Below, piece after piece: positions 1 to 7,181 of a stretch of DNA of 10,309 nt. The translations under genes and the position numbers were made by a program. The first letter of the stretch is position 1, and each line of letters opens with the position of its first letter. The notes below the pieces were generated by a model. It worked only from the letters and a program-made list of their open reading frames with translations. It ran no database searches and had not been told where the DNA came from. The DNA is from Ettlia oleoabundans (lineage: Eukaryota; Chlorophyta; Chlorophyceae; Chlamydomonadales): contig JAAMXP010000419.1 of NCBI GenBank assembly GCA_019693395.1, positions 1,035-11,343 on the forward strand, written 5' to 3'.

Positions 1-191
1 TTTGGGGCCCTTGGGCGGGCCTGCCAAGGTTCCTGGTGCCCCACAACATGCCCTGTAGCACTCCTGCTTGCCACTGAAAGTTGACCAGCATTAGACAGGC
101 AGGGCAGTATCCGTCAAACACCTTGCGACCCTACTCCACGGCGCATCACGCACAACCCCCTCTGCCCCATCTCTCACATTGCTTCCGGCAG
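1..191 (+). other. probable intron, upstream of first visible exon of the RavA-like gene
   Basis: This stretch ends in a pyrimidine-containing tract and a CAG acceptor at 189-191, followed by an exon whose translation opens VSAAQLATLAKLAAGT. The reading frame stays open back to about base 81, but the translated residues there do not resemble a MoxR protein. I therefore read this as the 3' part of an intron whose donor is at or before the window edge. An exon end within the first 30 bases cannot be excluded. Confidence 0.5.
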
Positions 192-2534
192 GTGTCTGCT
201 GCCCAGCTGGCCACCCTGGCCAAGTTGGCGGCGGGCACACTGGACGCCAGCGACCGCATGACCACCGACGCCCCCAGCAACGGCAGCGGCAATGGCGGGG
301 CGGCGGCGCAGGTGCCGGAGCTGACGATGGAGGATTTCAGGTAAGAAAAGAGGGGGGGTGTCCCAGGGTGGGGGTGGGTGGGTTGGGGTCGCAGAAAGGG
401 TCAACTCCGAGACCTGCTTTGATCAGAAAGCATGGGGCATGCGGGAAAGCGGCACCCTGCCTGTGCTCTGCCGGGCTGTACAGCGGCGCTTGCTGAATTT
501 GGATGCAAAAAGCATTCATAGGGCTGCCACCGCCATGCCTTGCCACCCCATCCTGCCCTGTGCCTGACCCAAACCTTGAGCTGCCCTCCTGCCCGCCTGG
601 CCTCTCGCAGGTCCACCGCCTCCCAGGCCTACGGTCGTGTGGATGTGCCTGAGCCGGTCATAGACCTGCTCACAAGCGTGCGCAACTACCTGCAGGTCGG
701 GCTGATGGTGGTGGTGCTGTCTGCCTCTGGTTTTCGTTTCTTTACTCGTTGAATTTAGGTTGGCGTTTGGGTTGGGATGGGGCTGTGGGCTTCCTAAATG
801 CAGGCAAACAAGCCGTGAACGTGGTGAAATTGCGCTGCCCGTTTGCCGGCCTGACCCCAAGCAGACATCATTCATCAAGTGGCCCACGCGCTTCCCTATT
901 ATACCCCCCACTCCTCATTCTTTCTTCTGCGGCCCTGATGCAGGACAAGTGCGAGCCCCCTGTGTATGTGTCTGACCGCCGCTTCATGAAGGCAGTCAAG
1001 ATGCTACAGGCAAGAGGCTGCTGGTGGCTGTCAACCCTGCACCCCATCTGCCTGGTGGCTGCTACCTGGCAGCGCTGGCCCATTGGGACTGGCTGGCCAA
1101 CTGCCCTGGACTTCACGCCAGCCAGCTCCCTGCTTCGACACACACCTCCGCCACTCCCGTCGCCAGCAGTGCCGGTGCCCGCGTGTGCGTACGTGCATGC
1201 GAGCGCACAGGTGCATGCTGCGCCAGCTGGCCTGCAGTGAGATTTCCCATGTTTGTGCGTGTGTGGCTGCAGGTGGCTGCCTGGGCTGACGGTCGGCCAG
1301 CGGTACACGAGTACGACTGCCTGCTGCTGGAGTTTGTGCTGGGACAGCGCCCTGATGACGCCCATGTGAGCACCCTGCGCCCCTTGGGCGTGCCTTTAAA
1401 AGCATGGAAACCATGCATTGACCCAAATAATGCACGCACGAACTTCTAGTTGCAGTCAACAATGCTACTGCTCAGCTGTATAGCCTGTCCTTATTTGTTG
1501 TTCTTTCTTCGCGGCATGACCCCCCGCAGAAGGTGAAGTCGTACCTGCTGGAGACCATTGCCAGCGACCCGGGTCTGCAGCAGACGGAGCTGGTGTTCCT
1601 GGGCCTCTTTGGGCGCGCCTGCCGCGTGCTCGAGGCAGCAAACCCACAGGCAAGCCACAGGAATGATTAACGCCCCCCCACCCAACCGCCCGCCCACCCG
1701 CGCGCTGTAGTCCAAAGTCGTGTTTTGCTCAATGGGTTCAATGAATTGTGATTTGTTAGACTGTCAATCAATTGGTTGTGAATCGGAACCATTTCAATGG
1801 ATTCGTGCCGCCACCACATGGCCATAGCTCTTCCGCCTGCCCCCCCCTCACTTCCATCAGGAGCTGGAGGAGGCGCGGCGCGAGTGCAGCCAGCTGGTTG
1901 AGCTGCTGGAGCTGCGTCAGGGCAGCCTGGCGGCCACGCTGGAGGGCGGCTTCCCGGAGCTGCGCGACACCGTGTGGCAAAGCGAGGCCTCTGTGCAGGC
2001 GGCGGTGCAGGCGCTGACGCCGCAGATGACCGAGAACAAGAAGCGGGTGGGTGGGTGGGTGGGAGAGGGTTGGGGTTGATGGTGTGTGCTCATGTGCTGC
2101 TGTGGGTGAAGTTGGCAGTAATTGTTTGGAAGCGGGATTGTGGGGGATGCTGGATGGCTTGATGGCGGTAGTGGGCCATCCAGCTTGACGCCATCCACTC
2201 CAGTCCTGCCTGCTCATCCCAGTGTCTTTCCGCCCATCTGATGCCCGCCGCCAATGGTTAAGCTGGGGTGCATATGTCAACCCCCCTGGCATCCTCTCCC
2301 GGTCTCCTCACTCCTGTTCCTTTCTTTCAAGTCCCTATTTCTGAGTTCGATTCCCACTCTCCCTTATAATCACATTCGCGTCTTTGTGTGGGTTGGCTGC
2401 AGGCCGAGGATCTGCTGCGTGAGGCAATGCTGCTGCAGGCGGCGCTGGACCGCCCGGTGCCAGCGGCGGTACTGGAGCGCTTGCTGCCCAAGAGGTACAA
2501 GCAGTACACCAAGGGAATCTCCTCCAGGGTCTGA
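192..2534 (+). CDS. RavA-like MoxR-family AAA+ ATPase, C-terminal part (5' end outside window)
   Basis: Seven exons read in one frame: 192-340, 611-695, 944-1009, 1273-1365, 1530-1649, 1861-2046 and 2403-2534 (stop TGA 2532-2534). They total 831 bases, or 276 residues. Exon 2 to 4 residues include DVPEPVIDLL, then PPVYVSDRRFMKAVKMLQ joined to VAAWADGRPAVHEYDCLLLE. From family knowledge, this matches the lid region of E. coli RavA and other MoxR AAA+ ATPases, where a YVSDRR-type motif is followed by LLQ-x-x-A and GR-x-x-V. The P-loop, Walker B and arginine finger must be encoded left of base 192. The C-terminal 110 or so residues are helical and charged, and end in KGISSRV. The first exon carries a low-complexity Ser/Gly/Ala linker. 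MoxR ATPases act as chaperone-like remodelling machines. A cyanobacterial/plastid origin and chloroplast location are only inference, since the N terminus is missing. Two of the six internal introns are GC-AG. The neighbouring POP4 gene converges on it. Confidence 0.82.
352..388 (+). repeat. G-run cluster just after a RavA-like gene donor
   Basis: Six G-runs of three to seven bases (352-358, 366-368, 370-374, 376-378, 380-382, 385-388) begin 11 bases after the donor GT at 341. They fit the sense-strand G-quadruplex pattern with mostly one- and two-base loops. Confidence 0.75.
1010..1272 (+). other. GC-AG intron in the RavA-like gene
   Basis: The donor reads ACAG then GCAAGA, and the acceptor is GGCTGCAG ending at 1272. 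Splicing joins KMLQ to VAAW in phase 0, which restores the contiguous lid motif expected from RavA proteins. The nearby GT dinucleotides at 1023 and 1029 would add 14 or 20 bases and break the frame. The intron also holds a 22-base perfectly alternating pyrimidine-purine run at 1180-1201. Confidence 0.75.
1650..1860 (+). other. second GC-AG intron in the RavA-like gene
   Basis: The donor reads ACAG then GCAAGC, and the acceptor is CCATCAG ending at 1860. Read-through would hit a TAA at 1668-1670, and there is no GT between the last clear codon and that stop, so a GC donor is the simplest solution. The join is phase 0 (NPQ to ELEEARRE). The strong match of the rest of the donor to consensus is typical of GC-AG introns. 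Confidence 0.75.
2045..2063 (+). repeat. (GGGT)n run across a splice donor
   Basis: Five GGG runs separated by single T bases begin in the last codon of exon six of the RavA-like gene and continue into the intron. The donor GT at 2047-2048 lies inside the run. Confidence 0.85.
2047..2402 (+). other. last intron of the RavA-like gene, with a G-run at the donor
   Basis: This 356-base GT-AG intron ends at TGGCTGCAG (2402). Its first bases continue a GGGT repeat that begins in the exon (2045-2063), so several GTGGGT donors stand four bases apart. Only the donors at 2047 and 2059 keep the downstream frame. I chose 2047 because it gives the shorter exon with a basic KKR end. The rest of the intron is T-rich toward the acceptor and contains nothing else recognisable. 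Confidence 0.65.
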
Positions 2535-2668
2535 GCATGGCTGTGGAAATCAATCAGCTGGAGCATAAGCTTGAACATATGCAGCTCAACACCAGCTGTC
2601 AAGGCTGGATAAGGCGCACCAAGCCCAACACGGCACCATCGGGCAACAAGTCCCCTGACCAGGCAGGT

Positions 2669-2686
2669 CATTTGCATTTGCATTTG
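2669..2686 (+). repeat. three tandem CATTTG hexamers
   Basis: Three perfect copies of CATTTG lie head to tail inside the probable 3' UTR of the RavA-like gene. Each junction also forms ATTTGCAT, an octamer-like word. No function is claimed. Confidence 0.7.
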
Positions 2687-3085
2687 CTTACGCCCAAAAC
2701 AGCACCCAAGGAACGAAATTGCTCAATTCGAAAGGGAACACCTGGCTGGCTGTACCCTATGCCTGGTTACTTGGATAGATAGATATGTGTGAACTTTTTA
2801 GGTGGTGACACCACACTTATGAACACTCCCCTCGTTCAAATGCCACTCTTGTCTTTCCCACCCACTGGCATCGTGCAACACACGCCCCCCTTCTTTGTAG
2901 CACCACGCAGGTGCCCGCTAAAGGCACGGGCAGTTTTTAGATGTGGTTATGCCACCTCATCATGTGTATTTTTGCCTGTATATGCCGCAATCTTGGCAGC
3001 TGCTTGCTGGGCTTGCTTGCAGGCAGCATGTTTGTCACAGCTTCTGGGTGTTGCAACTGACGGTTCACAGCGAGCTGCCCCATGC

Positions 3086-3090
3086 TGTAA
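3086..3090 (+). terminator. candidate poly(A) signal TGTAA of the RavA-like gene
   Basis: TGTAA is the usual green-algal polyadenylation element, normally placed a short way before the cleavage site. This is the first plus-strand copy after the stop at 2534, and would give a 3' UTR of about 570 bases, a normal length for these algae. A five-base motif is weak evidence on its own. Confidence 0.45.
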
Positions 3091-3524
3091 TCACATGTCC
3101 CTCATGATATCAAGTAGCAGCGAAGAGGACCCAAATGGCAGTGACAGATAGAAATAAGAACGCAAGCATTCCATCCTGAACAGGAGGACATCAGGCAGGC
3201 AAAAGGATGCACACAGTCGAGGCTGCATTGTGCTGTGCAAATGATGGTAGCGTCACAAGGGGTGGTAGAAGTACAAGCAACAGGAGAAAGGAGGCTGCAT
3301 GGAAGCACGCGAAACTAGGCACCCAACATTGTGTGGGTGAGCAAGCAGTGAAGCGTGTGGCTCATGGGTCTCTCAATGTGTGGCCTCCATCTCTATTTAG
3401 GGCTGGATATACAGGCACACAAGCCAGGCAGGCTTTGGGGGCGTCTCCTTTCTGATGACTTGTGGATCTGACTTGAACACATGAGACGCCTGTGGGAGAT
3501 GAGGCTGGCTCTGGCTGGGCCGCC

Positions 3525-5478
3525 TCAGCGCAGCTGCTCGCCCCTGATGGCTTCACGCAGCGTCTTGGGCCGCGGAGCATTGCCGCCGGTGCCTCCTGCC
3601 TGCGCCCCACTGGCACCTCTGCGCACCAGGCCCGGCCCCAGCAGCCGCACCACTCGCCGCCGGTCGGCATCAAACTCCCAGGTGCATGCCTGCGGTAAGG
3701 GTATGGTGGGTGGGGATGTGGAGATGTGGCGATGGGTGGCAGGATTATGTGAGGTGGGGTGACACATGTCTGGGTATGAACGAGAGTGGGTTTTAATGAA
3801 TTCCAGGTGTGTGTGGCTGTGGCTGCCCAAATGCCCTGTTACCACCATAGTTGTGGCCAGGCGCAGGAGCTCCGACGGCCCTCCTTTGCTCGGCGGCGTG
3901 GTATCCCGACACACCCCACTGCCCACGGTAGCAAGCAAAGTGCTTATGAACTCGAGCGCCTCATCTGTCACATTCCTCACTGACCCGCTTTGGCACCACC
4001 ACAAAGCGGTCATCTGGAGTGACCAGCTGCAGCGTATTGGCTGTGTCTCGCACCACCACGCCCTGCAGCCCATGGTACCGCGCATCTGCATGCAGCAGCC
4101 ACAACAGGTGCAGGGGGCAGGATGGGAGGCGGCATTGACTGGACAATAGGGCACGTTTATCGGTCATGTCAATCCGGTTCATGATATAGTCGGCTCAACC
4201 AGATCCATGTGCCCAGTATTGAGGCGAGCACCTTGCTGCCTTGCTTACAGCCTGCACCTGCCAGCTAGCATACCTGCCCACTACACCTTCCCTTGGCTGT
4301 TGGGCAGATCAGCGAGTGCTAGGGACCCACCTGCGGTTTCCGCCACCCGTATGAGGCATCCATGCAGGTCAGCCGCATAGAGACGCGCCTCCACATCCTG
4401 CACTCCGGGCGCTAGCACCTCCTGCATGTACTGCTGCCAGCTGCGGTACACTGGCTGCACCACTTCGTACCTGCAGACAGGTAGGCAGGCCAGCGCATCA
4501 GTCGACAGCAGGTGGGAGGCTGCAGGAAGCAAGATCCAGGCAGCAAGAAACCGACACAATAAGACAGGAAGGGCGGCGCCTCTTGCTACAGCGGCTGCGC
4601 TCCGCCAGCTGCACCTGAGCAGTCAGCACCTGCAGGTCAAGCTCCCTTTCAGGTGTTACGCATTAGTTGAGTCAGAAGGCCATATTTACAAAGTATCAGC
4701 AGCATCAGCAGCATCAGCAGCAGTTGTTGTGGTGCTCACGTCAGCCCTGCTGTGCGCAGCTGGTACAGTCCCAGGCGGCGCTGCTGCGACTTGCTGGCCA
4801 GCCGCGCCGTCCATCGGTTGGCTTGCTGCCGCTGCTGCTGCCCCTGCTTCTGCCCCACTGGGTTGTCCAGCATCACTGTCCGATCCTGGACCTTGAGGCC
4901 TATGGCTGCCTTGGCATTAAAGGCTCTTGGGTTGGTGGCCATGAGATCCTCCAGCAGCCTGCTCACCACCTGGGACCCGGGCTCGGGGCGGGGCAGCCCC
5001 ATGGCATCTGCCGCCGGCCCCCTCGCAATGCAATCATCCAGCCGGTTGTATGGCGGCTCCCAGGCCGCCTGCCGCTGTTGCTGCTGCTGCTGCTGTGGTG
5101 TCGGATGCTGCTCTCCACCCGCAATGCCGCTGCTGGTGCGATGCATGCAGGCCTCACCGCCCCCGTCGGCCATTCCGCTGGCAGAGCCAGTGCGCCTAAA
5201 AGATCTGCTGCTCTCAGACCGTGGCACAGCTTTGCTGCCTTGTGAGTGCGCGTTCGAGCTGCCACTGCGTGGCCCCGCTGCTGCCAGGTGTTGCTGCAGG
5301 GCTGCCAGCCTGCAAACAACAGCCGCCAGTCGGCACGAGCGTCACAGCGAGTTGACGGGGGGTTGGTGTGCTGGGTTTACCAGAAGCGCGCAATGTGTCC
5401 AACATGGTACCTTCTCTTCTTCGTTGACGACATACGAGGCCCCCCCGGGCTAGCGACACTGCCGCCCGAATCACCCAT
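3525..5478 (-). CDS. POP4: RNase P/MRP protein subunit Pop4 (Rpp29)
   Basis: Five minus-strand exons: 5478-5411, 5309-4740, 4470-4331, 4085-3985 and 3689-3525, total 1044 bases, 347 residues. The phases match at every join (2, 2, 1, 0). The ATG at 5478 is the first after an in-frame stop at 5493-5491. Pop4 is a protein subunit of RNase P, which cuts the 5' leader from pre-tRNA, and of RNase MRP, which acts in rRNA processing; it binds the catalytic RNA through an Sm-like barrel. Family marks are MLDNP (169-173), a basic helical stretch then LGLYQL, WQQYMQEVLA (224-233), ADLHG (246-250), GLQGVVVRDTANTL (265-278), VTPDDRFVVVPKR (281-293) and TWEF. The first 160 or so residues form a low-complexity Ser/Gly/Gln extension with seven glutamines at 95-101, longer than in most relatives. 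Protein expected in nucleus and nucleolus. The C-terminal tail is Gly/Ala/Arg-rich and diverged. Confidence 0.85.
4695..4723 (+). repeat. tandem nonamer ATCAGCAGC inside a POP4 intron
   Basis: Three perfect copies of ATCAGCAGC (4695-4721) are followed by a partial AG. In gene orientation the repeat starts about 16 bases after the splice donor at 4739 of the second POP4 intron. It is CTG/CAG-rich like the coding polyglutamine tract 350 bases away. Confidence 0.8.
5075..5095 (-). repeat. CAG/CAA repeat coding for polyglutamine in Pop4
   Basis: On the minus strand five CAG codons, one CAA and one CAG follow each other and encode Gln95-Gln101. A further CGG CAG continues the glutamine-rich pattern. 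It lies in the low-complexity N-terminal extension, outside the RNA-binding core, and is the kind of tract that varies in length between strains. Confidence 0.85.
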
Positions 5479-5692
5479 GCCTGTCAGCGGTCAAGCAGCG
5501 ACAGAAACCAGTGTCAATGCAAGAAACAAAAGCAATGGGTGAGTGAAAAGCAAACACTGCAGTGTGACGCACCCGTGCTAACAAGGACCTGCTGCCTACG
5601 CTGCGCTGCAGTGTGCTGAGATGCTGCGAGCGGGCCAGTCCATTGGCTTTACACCACACATGTTCAGTTACAATCTTTCAATGACAGTGTAG

Positions 5693-5950
5693 CTACGTAT
5701 AAGTTTTGGTCTTCATATAGGATGCATATAAAATCACCAAGCACATGGCTGCTTTGTGTGCCTCTGCTCCTCCAGCAAGGCGGTTGTTGAAATCACCATG
5801 CGAATGTAGCACATCACATTTCCTACATACCACCTCCGCATTGGATCCACCTGCCGTGCTATACTGATTTGCTGAGCTAGAAGCTGCATTTGCTCGTGTC
5901 TCCCGCATGCTCACGTCAACAATGCTGCACTGCAAGCGTGCTTGAAACAA
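5693..5950 (-). other. weak protein-like reading frame, unrecognised
   Basis: A minus-strand frame of 85 codons contains a CRKC pair (C-x2-C), then HSHGD and a later Cys, with a mixed, soluble-looking composition in its middle part. It lies upstream of POP4 on the same strand, and minus-strand TGTAA words sit 20-44 bases past its stop. I do not recognise a family, the length is short, and no splice-linked second exon was found. It may be a small gene, the last exon of one, or chance. Confidence 0.15.
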
Positions 5951-7160
5951 CCCAACCCTCTACTTACAGATTCCACCATCGCATGTACTGCAAAACAGGA
6001 TTCAACAATCAAATGATATGTGAGTTCCATTATTGATGCAATCCGTCGTCTATTCTCGCCGACAACTGCATGGCACGCCCCCTCCCCCCCTTCCCCGCTT
6101 CTGCAAACGCCCTGCAACCGCATCCCCACGTTGATGCCGGGCAGGCAGGGCAATAAGCTGTAACATGCTACAAAGCTTCCTGTATGCGCTGAACCGTGAC
6201 AATACTCGTCTGCAGCAGAGCACAAACCAAAGGGATATGGCTTGCACCCAGGGGATGCACAACGGCGGCTGCGGCACCGCGGCACCGCCTGTATCAGGTC
6301 CACCTGCCACAGCGACGTCCGTGCGCTGTGCCTCGTCTTCCTTACTCCCTGCGCTACATCGATATTGACACGTGCCTCTGCTTGGCTTCCAGGCTTTAAG
6401 CGCGATTTCCCAGGTGGGACTGGACCCAGGTAGAGTGCGGCTGGAGTAAACTGGCGGCTGGTATTATCCCCCGATTCTTTTCGGCCCCGCCCCTCAGGCC
6501 GGTCCCCTTGCACGCCTTCGGCAGGGTCCTGGAGCAGACCGGCTGCAGCCTCGTCGATCCAGAGCCAAAAGAGCCAGGTCGACGATCTCTACTTCCAGCG
6601 CCCAACAACACCTCGATTTGGCCTCCTGGTTGTCGTATGAGCAGTGCTGGCAGTGTAGGTGAGGTCACGGCGCAGCCAGCGCGCTTCCGGCGCAATGCCA
6701 GAGGGTGCATGTCGCAGCCCGTTGGGGATGGGGCTTTCCGTGCAACCCAAAACCTGGGATCCTCACGGGCACTTGATTTGGATGCACAGTGAGCCTGCCC
6801 GTTCCCTTGGGTCCCGTTTTGCTCCCCGTCCGTGGCGGCGCGGGCGCACCTTGCGCGTCTCCTGCTTCCTTTGCGTCGCATCAACCGAGTGCATCCCTTG
6901 ATCTGGTATCGTCTTGTGAGATTGTCGCGCCCCGCTCCCGCGTTTGCTCGCTCCTCTCTGGTGGTTCTAATCCCCAAGTCCCGGCAGGAGCCCTGCTGTG
7001 CTCACCGTGTGCGTGTGATACCATATTGCGTTATAGAGCGGGTGCTACTCTTTCTTGCAGCGCACGCAGTCCGATCCTTCATGTTCGTCCGCGGGCGGCA
7101 GCCTGCCCCGGCCTTGCCGTTCCTCCACACCGACCATCAACTCCCTGGTCGTTGGCTTTT

Positions 7161-7164
7161 GCAG
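7161..7164 (+). promoter_or_regulatory. probable 5' UTR splice acceptor of the GATA gene
   Basis: GTTGGCTTTTGCAG ends at 7164, seventeen bases before the start codon, and is a good acceptor with a preceding T-rich tract. The donor is uncertain; GTGTAG/GTGAGG near 6659 and TCTCTG/GTGGTT near 6960 are candidates. A leader intron close to the ATG is common in plants and algae. Confidence 0.4.
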
Positions 7165-7181
7165 GAACCCGTCGTTACGAC

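Larger units (their letters stand above)
2535..3524. other. convergent intergenic region / 3' UTRs
   Basis: These 990 bases lie between two gene ends that face each other. No exon-like stretch with conserved residues was seen; the small open frames have low-complexity, non-family translations. The segment is less GC-rich than the exons. It contains the probable 3' UTR of the RavA-like gene, with a TGTAA at 3086, three tandem CATTTG units at 2669-2686 and a GATA-like TAGA run near 2775. For the opposite gene (POP4) I found no TGTAA on the minus strand here, so that gene either uses a variant signal or has a short 3' UTR without one. Confidence 0.6.
5479..7181. other. head-to-head intergenic region between POP4 and the GATA gene
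   Basis: These 1.7 kb separate the start codons of two diverging genes and must hold both promoters. The part from about 5640 to 6060 is noticeably AT-richer than the flanks. I see a TATAAAA at 5727-5733 on the plus strand, but no gene starts at the right distance from it. TGTAA words occur on the minus strand at 5649-5653, 5668-5672 and 5964-5968 and on the plus strand at 6159-6163. They could mark the 3' end of an unrecognised transcript, or simply reflect base composition. A GC-rich run near 6484-6492 and pyrimidine-rich DNA from 6850 to 7160 precede the GATA gene. No tRNA, rRNA or known domain was found. Confidence 0.5.

Noticed and set aside
2346..2366. A tRNA T-arm-like word (GAGTTCGATTCCCAC) in an intron of the RavA-like gene
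   Set aside because: The stem bases do not pair properly and there is no matching acceptor stem, D arm or anticodon arm in the 50 bases before it.
3453..3475. Box C/D snoRNA-like words (CTGATGAC and CTGA)
   Set aside because: The box C word has the wrong first base, the spacing is far too short, and no terminal stem is present.
3786..4149. Plus-strand open frames across the POP4 exons
   Set aside because: They are shadows of the minus-strand POP4 exons, which carry the conserved residues.
4577..4650. Exon-like minus-strand stretch in the second POP4 intron (ELDLQVLTAQVQLAERS when translated)
   Set aside because: With the available acceptor and donors the exon would be 16 or 31 bases, which does not keep the frame to the next exon. 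Direct joining of the flanking exons matches the Pop4 family.
5911..6513. A 200-codon minus-strand open frame between POP4 and the GATA gene
   Set aside because: The composition is that of a chance frame in GC-rich DNA: many Arg, Gly and Ser, scattered Cys, no motif and no supporting splice structure.
6508..6792. A plus-strand open frame of 94 codons before the GATA gene as a separate gene
   Set aside because: No recognised motif, and no splice join into the GATA coding frame was found. It is more likely promoter or leader sequence.
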